A stretch of DNA of 64,000 nt from Eikenella corrodens (GCF_003990355.1 NZ_CP034670.1:1922001-1986000); one strand, 5' to 3'. Shown: positions 45,661 through 53,954, counted from the first letter of the stretch. The notes: generated by a model not told the origin, from the sequence alone. Numbers and translations are program-made.

Positions 45661-46227
45661 CTAGCGCAAATACGCCCCGCTCTGCGCATCCACAATCCGG
45701 CTCGGCCGCTTCGAGCCGCCGCAGCGGCCGTTGACCACATACGCATCCCGCCCGAAACAGCGCCGTACTTCGCGCTGATGCCGCAAAGCCCGCCGCCCGC
45801 TGCGGTTGCACGAAGTGGACACCAGCGGCGTGCCCAGCAGCGCGCACAAGCGCCGCGCCCCGTCATGCGCCGGCACGCGCACCGCCAGCTTTTCCCGCCC
45901 GCACCCGCGCAACAGCGACGGCACGCTATCGGCTGCCGCAAATAAAAACGTAACCGCCGCCGGCCAAGTGCTTTGCGCCAGCCTGCGTTGGTTTTCAGGT
46001 AGCCTTTGCAGCAAGGGCTCAAGCTGTTTCAAATGACTGCCGATAACAATCAAACCTTTATGCTGCGGCCGCTTTTTCAGCCGCATCAGCCGATGCAAGG
46101 CACGGCGGTGCGTGGGCAGACAGCCCAAGCCGTAGCTGGATTCCGTGGGATAGGCTACCAAGCCGCCGCGGCGCAGGTGCGCGCGCAGCCCTCGGGCGGC
46201 AGCGGCGGAAAGGATTCGTGGGCACAT
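45661..46227 (-). CDS. tsaC: Threonylcarbamoyl-AMP synthase (Sua5/YciO/YrdC family)
   Basis: A 188-residue enzyme making the TC-AMP used for t6A37 in tRNA. Motifs: GGLVAYPTESSYGLGC, RLKKRPQHKGLIVIG, WPAAVTFLF and LVSTSCNRSGR. The length fits TsaC rather than the longer Sua5. A DUS is read in frame as LQRLPENQ near residue 75. The C-terminus is Arg-rich. Confidence 0.93.
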   Translation of the reverse strand: MCPRILSAAAARGLRAHLRRGGLVAYPTESSYGLGCLPTHRRALHRLMRLKKRPQHKGLIVIGSHLKQLEPLLQRLPENQRRLAQSTWPAAVTFLFAAADSVPSLLRGCGREKLAVRVPAHDGARRLCALLGTPLVSTSCNRSGRRALRHQREVRRCFGRDAYVVNGRCGGSKRPSRIVDAQSGAYLR

Positions 46228-46292
46228 GGTGTTTGCAGACTGTTTGCGTGGAAGGGAAGGGCTGTATTGTAATCCGAAACCGACAGGCTGTT

Positions 46293-46398
46293 TATAGTGG
46301 ATTAAATTTAAATCAGGACAAGGCGGCGAGCCGCAGACAGTACAAATAGTACGGCAAGGCGAGCCAACGCTGTACTGGTTTAAATTTAATTCACTATA
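46293..46398 (-). repeat. Correia-like element, 106 bp, inverted orientation
   Basis: TATAGTGGATTAAATTTAAATCAGG to TTTAAATTTAATTCACTATA. It belongs to the AATTTAAA end class. Confidence 0.85.
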
Positions 46399-46422
46399 CC
46401 GTTGCCATGCCGTTCAGGCCTG

Positions 46423-46493
46423 CCGCAACCCGCCTTCCTGCGGAGGCCTGGTTTGAATTTGTTGGGAGTTTGCCGCTGCGTTTTCAGGCGGCC
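46423..46493 (+). repeat. Dispersed ~70-bp repeat, copy 1
   Basis: CGCAACCCGCCTTCCTGCGG, then CCTGGTTTGAATTTGTTGGG and TTTTCAGGCGGCCT. It aligns along its length with 50735-50800. Confidence 0.55.
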
Positions 46494-46602
46494 TTTTTGC
46501 CGGTATCCGCATTCCAGTCGGGATGCCACCTTGCATACAGGCAAACCCGCACGGAAGAAACCCGGCCTTCGGCGATAAGTGGCCGCCGCACGGGGCTTGC
46601 AG

Positions 46603-46608
46603 TATAAT
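46603..46608 (+). promoter_or_regulatory. -10 box upstream of the split ThrE exporter
   Basis: TATAAT about 100 bases before the start codon of the exporter gene. No clear -35 is visible. Confidence 0.4.
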
Positions 46609-46709
46609 TTGCTTCCTTATCCATCCGAGCAAACGGCTTGCCGCCCGCAGCATGTCCGGCCGTTTTCCGCAAGCCGTCCCCTTCCGTTTTCGCCAACCGG
46701 TTTATCCAG

Positions 46710-47516
46710 ATGACGACTCCCACCCCCATCTCCCCGCCCTCCGTTTCCGACGATTACGCACAGCAGCAGGAAATCACGCGCCTGTGCATCCATGCCGCGC
46801 TGTTGCTGCTGCAATACGGCGCGGAAAGCACGCTGATCGACCAAATCGCCGTGCGGCTGGGCCGTGCGCTGGGCATGGACAGCGTGGAATGCGCGCTCAC
46901 GCCGAATGCGATTGTGATCACCACGCGCCGCGGCAATCAGTGCATCACCACCACGCGCAAGAATTTCGACAAAGGCATCAATATGTCGGTGATCACGGCG
47001 GTGCAGCATATTGTGCTGGATGCGGAAGACGGGCTGTATAGTGTTCAGGAAGTGCGCGAGCGGCTGGATGCGGTGAAGGCGGAAAAATACAACCGATATT
47101 TTGTGGTGTTCATGGTGGGGCTCTCTTGCGCGAGCTTTGCCCACCTTTCGGGCGGCGACCCGCTGATTTGCTTCATCACGTTTATTGCTTCGGCCTGCGG
47201 CATGTGGGTGCGCCAGGCGCTGTCGGCACGGCACTACAATCCGGCGGTGGTGTTTGCGGTAACCGCGTTTGTGGCTTCGATGGTGTCGGGCACGGCGCTG
47301 AAGTTCGGCTGGGGCGCACACCCGGAAATCGCCACGGCGGCCAGCGTGTTGCTCTTGGTGCCCGGGGTGCCGCTGATTAACTCGCTGGCCGATATGCTCA
47401 AAGGCCATGTGAACATGGGCATGAGCCGCTGGGCAGTGGCCACGCTGCTCACCTTCAGCACCTGTTTGGGCATTGTGTTGGCCTTGAGCCTGTTGAATGT
47501 TTCCGCTTGGGATTAA
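46710..47516 (+). CDS. Threonine/serine exporter, N-terminal ThrE subunit (YjjP type)
   Basis: A 268-residue protein. I start at MTTPTPISPPSVSDDYAQQQ. The N-terminal half is the cytoplasmic ThrE domain (LCIHAALLLLQYGAESTLIDQ, VECALTPNAIVITTR). The C-terminal half has about five membrane segments. The second half of ThrE is a separate downstream gene, the split arrangement of YjjP/YjjB, which in E. coli was linked to succinate export. The substrate here is therefore open. Confidence 0.88.
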   Translation: MTTPTPISPPSVSDDYAQQQEITRLCIHAALLLLQYGAESTLIDQIAVRLGRALGMDSVECALTPNAIVITTRRGNQCITTTRKNFDKGINMSVITAVQHIVLDAEDGLYSVQEVRERLDAVKAEKYNRYFVVFMVGLSCASFAHLSGGDPLICFITFIASACGMWVRQALSARHYNPAVVFAVTAFVASMVSGTALKFGWGAHPEIATAASVLLLVPGVPLINSLADMLKGHVNMGMSRWAVATLLTFSTCLGIVLALSLLNVSAWD

Positions 47517-47519
47517 GCC

Positions 47520-47978
47520 ATGCTGCTGAATTTGCTGGACGATATGTTTTTCGCCGCCATCCCCGCCGTGGGTTTTGCGATTTTGTTTAATGTGCCGCGC
47601 AATGCGTTGAAATACTGCGCTTATCTGGGCGCGCTGGGGCACGGCTCGCGCACGCTCATGATGCAGTTCGGCCTGTCGCAGGGCCTGGCCACGCTGTGTG
47701 CGGCTTCGCTGGTGGGCTTTATCGGCGTGTATTTGTCGCAACGCTACCGGGCGCACCCGAAAGTATTTACCGTGGCCGCCATCATTCCGATGATTCCGGG
47801 CGTGTATGTTTATAAAGCGATGATTGCGCTTGTGCAAATGAACCATAAGGGCTTCTCCGAGCAGCTTTTGGGGCAGGCGGTGGATTATTTTGTGAAATCC
47901 GGCTTCGTTATCGGCGCACTGGCCTTCGGGCTGGCGCTGCCGGGGCTGCTGTTCTACCGCCAGCGGCCGGTGGTGTAG
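47520..47978 (+). CDS. Threonine/serine exporter, C-terminal ThrE subunit (YjjB type)
   Basis: A 152-residue membrane protein with four hydrophobic segments, starting 3 bases after the YjjP-type gene. DDMFFAAIPAVGFAILFNVPRNALKYCAYLGALGHGSRTLMM and FTVAAIIPMIPGVYVYKAM are typical of DUF3815/ThrE-2. It forms one transporter with its upstream neighbour. Confidence 0.9.
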   Translation: MLLNLLDDMFFAAIPAVGFAILFNVPRNALKYCAYLGALGHGSRTLMMQFGLSQGLATLCAASLVGFIGVYLSQRYRAHPKVFTVAAIIPMIPGVYVYKAMIALVQMNHKGFSEQLLGQAVDYFVKSGFVIGALAFGLALPGLLFYRQRPVV

Positions 47979-48148
47979 CAGCCATACCGTTTTGTGCGAG
48001 ACTGAAGCCATAATTCTTCAGCAAGCCGCTGCAATCTGCTAAACTCACCACCTCATTATTCTTTCCACTCCAATATGCACACTGATTCCCCCGCCTCTCC
48101 AGAGCCCGAGCCTGCCTCGGTGGATAAGCGTGTGTGTACGGCATATTT

Positions 48149-48192
48149 AAAGGCTACCTGAAAGCTGCCCACGGCGTTTTCAGGTAGCCTTT
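48149..48192. terminator. Inverted DUS-pair hairpin
   Basis: AAAGGCTACCTGAAAGC pairs with GTTTTCAGGTAGCCTTT. It lies between the exporter genes and the TerC-type gene. Confidence 0.65.
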
Positions 48193-48229
48193 GTTTGTTG
48201 TTATTACTTGCAATCAAGGATTCACATTC

Positions 48230-49801
48230 ATGGATTTCTCTTGGCTGGCCGACCCGGTAACCTGGCTGGGCTTCGCTACGCTGATTATTCTCGAAGTCGT
48301 GCTCGGTATCGACAACCTGGTGTTCGTGGCCATTCTGGCCGGCAAAGTGCGCCCCGCCCAGCGCGACCGCGCCCGCATCACCGGCCTGACTTTGGCTGTG
48401 CTCATCCGGCTGCTCATGCTCGCCTTTATGAGCCGCATCATGCAGCTCACTACCCCGCTGTTTGCACTGGGGCGGCTGGAAGTGGCCGGTAAGGACATCA
48501 TCATGTTCGTGGGCGGCTTATTCCTGCTGTATAAGGCCACCACCGAGCTGCACGAACGGCTGGAAGGTGCCAACCACTACGCCGTTTCCGACACCGATCA
48601 TCGCAAACAACATGCGCCGTTTTGGGGCGTGGTGTTGCAGATTCTCGTGCTCGACGCCGTGTTTTCCATTGATGCCGTGGTAACCGCCGTGGCCGTGGTG
48701 CAACACATCCAAATCGCCATGGCCGCCGTGGTTGTGGCGATGGCGCTGATGATTTGGGCGAGCAAACCGCTCACTGAATTTGTCAACCGCCATCCCACCG
48801 TGGTGATGCTCTGCCTCGGCTTCCTCTTGATGATCGGCTTCAGCCTGATTGCCGAAGCCTTCCACGTAGTCATCCCCAAAGGCTACCTGTATGCCGCCAT
48901 CGGCTTCTCCGTGCTGATTGAAGTGTTCAACCAAATCTCCCAGCGCAATACCGACAAAAACGCCTACGGCAGCCGCTCTTGGCGCCGCCGTACCGCCGAA
49001 AACGTGCTCGGCATGATGGGCATCCGCGAAACCATGCTGGCCAAAGCCGGCGAAGAAAACCACGATGCCGGCCACTTTGAAGAAAACGAAAAATCCATGA
49101 TCCGCAGCGTGCTCACCCTAGCCGAGCGCCCCCTGCCCGGCATCATGGTGCCCCGCCGCGACATCGAACGGCTCGATATTTCCCAAAGCCGCGAGCAGCA
49201 ATATGCCCAGCTGCAAAACTCCCCGTATTCCCGCCTCCTCGTGGTGGGCAAGGCTGGTGCCGACGAGCCTTTGGGCTACATCAACAAAAAAGACCTGCTC
49301 AACCAGCTTCTGGCCGGGCAAGAGCCCGATATCCAGGCCGCCCTGTGCCAGCCGCTCATCCTGCCCGACAGCACCAACACCCTTTCCGCCATCGAGCAGT
49401 TCCGCCAAAGCGGCGCCGACTACGCCCTCGTGGTGGACGAATTCGGCGCCGTGCAGGGCATGGTTACCACCAAAGACCTGCTCTCCGCCATTGCCGGCGA
49501 ATTCCCCGAAGCCTACGAGCGCAAAGAGCCCAACGCCCAGCCCGGCGAACACAGCACCGACAGCAGCGACAGCCTGCTGGTGGACGGCAGCCACGAATAC
49601 GCCGAGCTCGCCCCCCAACTCGGCCTGCCGCCGCCCGAAGAAGATGCCGACTACCACACCGTGGCCGGCCTGATGATCGAAGAGCTGAAAACCCTGCCCG
49701 AAGTGGGCGATATTCTCGACTACCACGGCTGGCGTTTCACCGTGGCCGCCAAAGCCGGCCAGCGCATCGAACAAATCCGCATCAGCCGCCTGCCGGAATA
49801 A
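48230..49801 (+). CDS. TerC-family membrane protein with CBS pair and CorC/HlyC domain (YoaE/YegH type)
   Basis: A 523-residue protein. AAGGA precedes the ATG (MDFSWLADPVTWLGF); the upstream frame is not used. The TerC-like membrane part (1-235) carries GFATLIILEVVLGIDNLVFVA and LDAVFSIDAVVTAVA, with acidic metal-site residues. A CBS pair follows (about 300-430: PGIMVPRRDIERLDISQ ... YALVVDEFGAVQGMVTTKDL) and then a transporter-associated CorC_HlyC domain (ADYHTVAGLMIEELKTLPEVGD). Relatives are implicated in metal-ion export or loading. The exact ion is unknown. Confidence 0.9.
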   Translation: MDFSWLADPVTWLGFATLIILEVVLGIDNLVFVAILAGKVRPAQRDRARITGLTLAVLIRLLMLAFMSRIMQLTTPLFALGRLEVAGKDIIMFVGGLFLLYKATTELHERLEGANHYAVSDTDHRKQHAPFWGVVLQILVLDAVFSIDAVVTAVAVVQHIQIAMAAVVVAMALMIWASKPLTEFVNRHPTVVMLCLGFLLMIGFSLIAEAFHVVIPKGYLYAAIGFSVLIEVFNQISQRNTDKNAYGSRSWRRRTAENVLGMMGIRETMLAKAGEENHDAGHFEENEKSMIRSVLTLAERPLPGIMVPRRDIERLDISQSREQQYAQLQNSPYSRLLVVGKAGADEPLGYINKKDLLNQLLAGQEPDIQAALCQPLILPDSTNTLSAIEQFRQSGADYALVVDEFGAVQGMVTTKDLLSAIAGEFPEAYERKEPNAQPGEHSTDSSDSLLVDGSHEYAELAPQLGLPPPEEDADYHTVAGLMIEELKTLPEVGDILDYHGWRFTVAAKAGQRIEQIRISRLPE

Positions 49802-49873
49802 GCGCAGGGTTTCAGGTAGCCTTTGCAGCAATAGACCTATTGCGAAAGTATCCTGAAGATTTATAATTCCCAA

Positions 49874-50293
49874 ATGAAATACGAAAACCTCATCCAAAGA
49901 AGCGACAGGGAATTCAAACGGCTCACAGGTGTAACGCCCGTCCTTTTTCACGAAATGCTGCAAGTCACCACAGAAGCAGAAAGCCGGAAGGTCAAGTCGG
50001 GCAGGCCGCATACGCTCGGTTTGGCAGACCAACTGCTGCTTACCCTAAGCTATCTGCGCCATTACCATACCCAACTCGAATTGGCCGCCATCTATGGCCT
50101 TTCCGAAAGTAATGTCTGCCGCACCATCCGTAAAACCGAGGACGCCCTCATCCGTTGCAAACGCTTCTCCCTGCCAAAGCACAAGAATCCGGGCGACCAA
50201 ACGGTCATCATTGACGTTACCGAAAGCCCGATTGAACGTCCCAAAAAAACAGCGGCAGTATTACAGCGGCAAGAAAAGGCGGCACACGGTTAA
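49874..50293 (+). CDS. Transposase OrfA of the IS5-type element
   Basis: A 139-residue protein with the helix-turn-helix region (LGLADQLLLTLSYLRHYHTQ, LAAIYGLSESNVCRTIRKTE) and the first catalytic Asp region (VIIDVTESPIERPKK). It ends in another frame after an A7 run (50233-50239), where a shift into OrfB would give a complete DDE enzyme. Confidence 0.85.
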   Translation: MKYENLIQRSDREFKRLTGVTPVLFHEMLQVTTEAESRKVKSGRPHTLGLADQLLLTLSYLRHYHTQLELAAIYGLSESNVCRTIRKTEDALIRCKRFSLPKHKNPGDQTVIIDVTESPIERPKKTAAVLQRQEKAAHG

Positions 50294-50669
50294 AATCCGG
50301 GTCATATACGGCAGGGAAACGGAAAAAATCATCAGCATCCGGACGGGGATGGGTGCCCGGCATGACATGCGTTTAGCCAAGAGGCACCTTGCAGAGCTTT
50401 ATCCCTACAAAATAGTCATTGCGGATAAGGGTTATCAAGGATTGGCCAAAACCGGATTACAGACCCCGAAAAAGAAATCCAAACGTCATCCGCCGGACAA
50501 ACAGGATAAAGAGGCGAACAGGCGGTTAGGCAAACTCAGAACCGTCATCGAGCACATCAACAGGAAACTGAAGATATTCAAAATATTGTCGCTGCCTTAC
50601 CGCAACAGGCGGAAACGGTTCGGGTTAAGGGCAAATCTGATTGCAGGACTGGTTAATGCGATGGGATGA
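50094..50669 (+). CDS. Transposase OrfB of the IS5-type element
   Basis: The genuine homology starts around QRQYYSGKKRRHTVKIRVIYG (from about base 50240) and holds the second Asp (VIADKGYQGLAK) and the Glu region (RLGKLRTVIEHINRKLKIFK). Residues before that are the shadow of OrfA. The ATG at 50094 may not be used if expression depends on frameshifting from OrfA. Confidence 0.8.
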   Translation: MAFPKVMSAAPSVKPRTPSSVANASPCQSTRIRATKRSSLTLPKARLNVPKKQRQYYSGKKRRHTVKIRVIYGRETEKIISIRTGMGARHDMRLAKRHLAELYPYKIVIADKGYQGLAKTGLQTPKKKSKRHPPDKQDKEANRRLGKLRTVIEHINRKLKIFKILSLPYRNRRKRFGLRANLIAGLVNAMG

Positions 50670-50734
50670 ATATTTTCGCAAGAGGTCTAATACAAAAAGG
50701 CTACCTGAAAAATACGGCGGCCTATTTTGGCTTT

Positions 50735-50800
50735 GCGGCAACCTGTCTTCCTGCAAAGCCCTCGTTTGAATTTTGCTGAGGCTGTGCTTTCAGGTCGCCT
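50735..50800 (+). repeat. Dispersed ~70-bp repeat, copy 2
   Basis: CGGCAACCTGTCTTCCTGCA, then CCTCGTTTGAATTTTGCTGA and CTTTCAGGTCGCCT. It parallels 46423-46493. Confidence 0.55.
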
Positions 50801-50910
50801 CAAAGCGATGGGTTGGCGTGGATGTGCCAGCCTTTTGTTTTATCTGCCTTCCTTAATTTTCAGGTAGCCTTCGGTAACGTTCAGGCTACCTGAAACCTCT
50901 CTGCCCCAAC

Positions 50911-50940
50911 TTGCCCGGCACTCCCGTTGTCCATTAAAAT
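50911..50940 (+). promoter_or_regulatory. Candidate carA promoter
   Basis: TTGCCC (50911-50916), 18 bases, TAAAAT (50935-50940). If used, RNA would begin near 50947, within the first hairpin arm. Confidence 0.4.
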
Positions 50941-51019
50941 AACGTGCTTCCGGCAGGCAGCACTGCCCGCGCCGAAGCACGTTTTGCCCCGCTTTAAAAG
51001 CCGCGAAACGTGTTTTTTT
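50941..51019 (+). promoter_or_regulatory. Candidate transcription attenuator upstream of carA
   Basis: Arm 1 AACGTGCTTC (50941-50950) is exactly complementary to arm 2 GAAGCACGTT (50974-50983); an inner GGCAG/CTGCC stem lies between. Arm 2, shifted by four bases (CACGTTTTGC, 50978-50987), also pairs with GCGAAACGTG (51003-51012), a 10-bp stem with one G-T pair, followed by seven Ts. The second hairpin is a classic Rho-independent terminator 25 bases before the carA ATG, so 1:2 and 2:3 pairing exclude each other. Confidence 0.6.
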
Positions 51020-51043
51020 ATCCCCCGCATCCGGACACCAATC

Positions 51044-52177
51044 ATGACCACTCCCGCCCTTCTCGTTCTCGCTGACGGCAGCGTATTTCACGGCACATCA
51101 ATCGGTTACGAAGGTTCGACTTCCGGCGAAGTCGTGTTCAACACTTCCATGACCGGCTATCAGGAAATCCTGACCGACCCGTCCTACTGCAAACAAATCG
51201 TCACCCTCACCTACCCCCACATCGGCAACACCGGCACCAACGCCGAAGATGAAGAAAGCCGCAGCGTTTATGCCGCAGGCTTGATTATCCGCGACCTGCC
51301 TTTGCTGCACAGCAACTTCCGCGCCTCCGAAAGCCTGCACGACTATCTGGTGCGCAACAAAACCGTTGCCATCGCCGACATCGACACCCGCCGCCTGACC
51401 ACGCTGCTGCGTGAAAAAGGCGCACAAGGCGGCGCGATTCTGACCGGCGCGGACGCCACGGTTGAAAAAGCGCAAGAACTCATCACCGCGTTCGGCAGCA
51501 TGGTCGGCAAAGACTTGGCAAAAGAAGTTTCCTGCACAGAAGCCTACGAATGGACCGAAGGCGAATGGGCGCTGGGCAAAGGTTTCGTTACCCCTGCCGA
51601 ACAACCGTTCCACGTCGTCGCCTACGATTTCGGCGTGAAAACCAACATCCTGCGTATGCTCGCCTCACGCGGCTGCCGCCTGACCGTCGTCCCCGCCCAA
51701 ACCAGCGCGGAAGACGTGTTGGCACTCAACCCCGACGGCGTGTTCCTCTCCAACGGCCCCGGCGACCCCGAACCTTGCACCTACGCCATCGAAGCCGTGC
51801 AAAAACTGATGGCAAGCGGCAAACCCATCTTCGGCATCTGCTTGGGACACCAGCTCATCAGCCTCGCCATCGGTGCAAAAACCCTGAAAATGCACTTCAG
51901 CCACCACGGCGCGAACCACCCCGTACAAGACTTGGACAGCGGCAAAGTCGTCATCACCAGCCAAAACCACGGCTTCGCCGTCGATGCAGACACCCTGCCC
52001 GCCAACGCAAGGATTACCCACAAATCCTTGTTCGACAACACTTTGCAAGGCATCGAACTGACCGACAAACCCGTGTTCTGCTTCCAAGGTCACCCCGAAG
52101 CCAGCCCCGGCCCGCAGGATGTCGGCTATCTGTTTGACAAATTCATTGACAATATGAAAGCGGCGAATCGGGCTTAA
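51044..52177 (+). CDS. carA: Carbamoyl-phosphate synthase small (glutaminase) subunit
   Basis: A 377-residue protein releasing ammonia from glutamine for carbamoyl phosphate (arginine and pyrimidines). I start at MTTPALLVLADGS, after the terminator. The N-terminal domain ends near 150. The class-I amidotransferase triad is in GICLGHQLISLAIG (Cys) and GHPEASPGPQD (His and Glu). carB is not adjacent, as in other Neisseriaceae where the two genes are separated. The DNA lacks internal DUS and uses TTG for Leu more freely than its neighbours. Confidence 0.97.
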   Translation: MTTPALLVLADGSVFHGTSIGYEGSTSGEVVFNTSMTGYQEILTDPSYCKQIVTLTYPHIGNTGTNAEDEESRSVYAAGLIIRDLPLLHSNFRASESLHDYLVRNKTVAIADIDTRRLTTLLREKGAQGGAILTGADATVEKAQELITAFGSMVGKDLAKEVSCTEAYEWTEGEWALGKGFVTPAEQPFHVVAYDFGVKTNILRMLASRGCRLTVVPAQTSAEDVLALNPDGVFLSNGPGDPEPCTYAIEAVQKLMASGKPIFGICLGHQLISLAIGAKTLKMHFSHHGANHPVQDLDSGKVVITSQNHGFAVDADTLPANARITHKSLFDNTLQGIELTDKPVFCFQGHPEASPGPQDVGYLFDKFIDNMKAANRA

Positions 52178-52234
52178 CTGATTCTTTCTGTTTCAAAAGG
52201 CCTTTATCGTACAGCGAAGGCTACCTAAAATTTT

Positions 52235-52278
52235 AAAGGCTACCTGAAACCATTTTTCGGTTTTCAGGTAGCCTTTTT
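52235..52278. terminator. Inverted DUS pair between convergent carA and modC
   Basis: AAAGGCTACCTGAAACC pairs with GGTTTTCAGGTAGCCTTTTT. It can terminate both genes. Confidence 0.75.
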
Positions 52279-52297
52279 GCCATTGTTGTTACGGCGC

Positions 52298-52987
52298 TTA
52301 ACCGGAAACCCCGTACGCCAGTTTTCCCACCTCCATATGCGCCACTTCCTGCGCGAGGACTTCGCTGTCTTCCGGATCGTGGGTGATGAGCAGCATGGGG
52401 ATGTCCAGCTCCTGCTGCAAATCCAGCAGCCATTGCCGCATACGGCTGCGCAGGCCGATATCGAGGGCGGAGAAGGGTTCGTCTAAGAGCAGCCAGCGCG
52501 GGCTGGCGATGCAGGCGCGGGCGAGGGCGGTGCGCTGGCGCTGGCCGCCGGAGATTTGGTGCGGATAGTGTGCGGCCAGGGAAGCGAGCTGCATTTTTTC
52601 CAGCCAAAATTCGGCCAGCTGCGCGGCCTGTTTTTGCGGCGGAGTGCGCCAGCCGTGGCGCAGGCCGAAGGCGATGTTTTGCGCCACGGTCAGGTGCGGG
52701 AACAGGGCGTAATCCTGAAACAGCAGCCCGGCCTGCCGCTGTTGCGGCGGCAGCCACAGCCGCTTTTCGGTGTCGCCGTAGCATGTGCCGCCAATGCGCA
52801 CATGCCCGGCTTGCGGGCGCAACAGCCCAGCCAGCAGCTGCAAAGTGAGGCTTTTGCCCGAGCCGGATTCGCCCACGATAGCCAGCCGTTTGGCTTGGCT
52901 TTGGCAGCGACAATCCAGCTCAAAAATCTGCCCGCCGCCGGTAAACCGCGTGTGAAAGGCAAAATCGAAAACCGGTGTGCCGCTCAT
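52298..52987 (-). CDS. modC: Molybdate ABC transporter ATPase (short ModC)
   Basis: A 229-residue ATPase. Walker A is GESGSGKS, the Q-loop LLFQDYALFPHL, the signature ISGGQRQR, and Walker B LLLDEPFSALD, followed by ITHDPED. The C-terminal TOBE/molybdate-binding domain of full-length ModC is absent. Its ATG overlaps the modB stop by 4 bases. Its neighbours modB and modA support the molybdate assignment. Confidence 0.9.
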   Translation of the reverse strand: MSGTPVFDFAFHTRFTGGGQIFELDCRCQSQAKRLAIVGESGSGKSLTLQLLAGLLRPQAGHVRIGGTCYGDTEKRLWLPPQQRQAGLLFQDYALFPHLTVAQNIAFGLRHGWRTPPQKQAAQLAEFWLEKMQLASLAAHYPHQISGGQRQRTALARACIASPRWLLLDEPFSALDIGLRSRMRQWLLDLQQELDIPMLLITHDPEDSEVLAQEVAHMEVGKLAYGVSG

Positions 52988-53655
52988 GCTTTATCCTTTG
53001 CTTTGGCCAGATGGTTCACGCTCCACAACACGGCCACACACACCGCCGAAATCAGGATTACCAGCTTGGTGGCCAGCGCGTCGTCGCCGGCCTGCACGGC
53101 TTCATATACGGCGATGGAGAGGGTTTGCGTTTGGTTGGGGATGCTGCCGGCAATCATCAGCGTGGCGCCGAATTCGCCCAGCGCGCGGGCAAAGGCCAGA
53201 AGCAGGCCGGCCAGGATGCCGCGCCAAGCCAAGGGCAGCGTAACCCGCAAAAACACCGCCCATTCGCCCAAACCGAGCACCCGTGCCGCCTGTTCCAGCT
53301 GCGGATTAACCTCTTCAAACGCCGCCCGCGCCGGCTTGCACACCAGCGGGAAGGTAACCGCCGTGGCCGCCAACACCGCGCCCTGCCAAGTAAAAATCAG
53401 GCTGATGCCGAAATACTCCTGCAATAGCTGCCCGAGCACGCCGTTGCGCCCGAACAATACCAACAGGTAGTAGCCCATTACGGTGGGCGGCATCACCATC
53501 GGCAGCGTGAGCAACACATCCAGCAGGTTGCGCCCGGGAAAGCGGCAGCGCGCCAGCAGCCAGCCCACGGCCACGCCCAGCACGAGGTTCAGCCCGCTCG
53601 CCCAAAAGGAGACTTTCAGCGAGAGCAGCAGCGCGGGCAATACGTCTTGAAACAC
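52984..53655 (-). CDS. modB: Molybdate ABC transporter permease
   Basis: I place the start at a GTG (VFQDVLPALLLSLK) with AAGGA upstream, giving 223 residues; an ATG at 53742 adds 29 residues without family-like sequence. About five membrane helices are present, with the EAA-type loop EQAARVLGLGEWAVFLRVTLPLAWRGILAG. PMVMPPTVMGYYLL is typical for ModB. It overlaps modC by ATGA. Confidence 0.9.
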   Translation of the reverse strand: MFQDVLPALLLSLKVSFWASGLNLVLGVAVGWLLARCRFPGRNLLDVLLTLPMVMPPTVMGYYLLVLFGRNGVLGQLLQEYFGISLIFTWQGAVLAATAVTFPLVCKPARAAFEEVNPQLEQAARVLGLGEWAVFLRVTLPLAWRGILAGLLLAFARALGEFGATLMIAGSIPNQTQTLSIAVYEAVQAGDDALATKLVILISAVCVAVLWSVNHLAKAKDKA

Positions 53656-53828
53656 ACGGATTCCTTTGAAATAGCGTAATAATGGGTAGGGAAGGGAGCG
53701 ATTGCTTGAGCTTGCACGATATGGTTTGCGCAGCCATCGCAATTTGGATTTACCGCTAGCCGTTTTTCAGTTGGCAGCGTAGGTTTGGCAATCATCAGAG
53801 GCTACCTGAAACTTGGCGGGGCGGATTT

Positions 53829-53934
53829 TATAGCGGATTAAAAAAAGAAGGTTATTGCGTTGGCTCTCCTTGTCGTACTAGCTGTACTGTTTGCGGCTCG
53901 CCGCCTTGCCCTCTCCTTATTTTAATCCACTATA
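53829..53934 (+). repeat. Diverged Correia-like element
   Basis: TATAGCGGATTAAAA to TTTTAATCCACTATA; the core GCGTTGGCTCTCCTTGTCGT and TTTGCGGCTCGCCGCCTTG is recognisable. It lies between modB and modA. Confidence 0.75.
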
Positions 53935-53954
53935 TGCCCGCCCGCTGTCATGCC

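Larger units (their letters stand above)
49834..50687 (+). mobile_element. IS5-family insertion sequence, 854 bp
   Basis: Inverted ends GACCTATTGCGAAAGTAT (left) and ATATTTTCGCAAGAGGTC (right) match with three mismatches. TA lies directly outside both ends (49832-49833 and 50688-50689), the target duplication expected for the IS427-type group. Two overlapping frames encode the transposase. It sits between the TerC-type gene and carA. Confidence 0.9.

Noticed and set aside
46293..46398. Small RNA gene
   Set aside because: The strong symmetry is explained by the Correia-like structure; no promoter/terminator pair specific to this copy.
53656..53742. ATG start for modB 29 codons upstream
   Set aside because: The extension is Arg/Ser-rich and unlike ModB, whereas a GTG at 53655 has AAGGA at the right distance.
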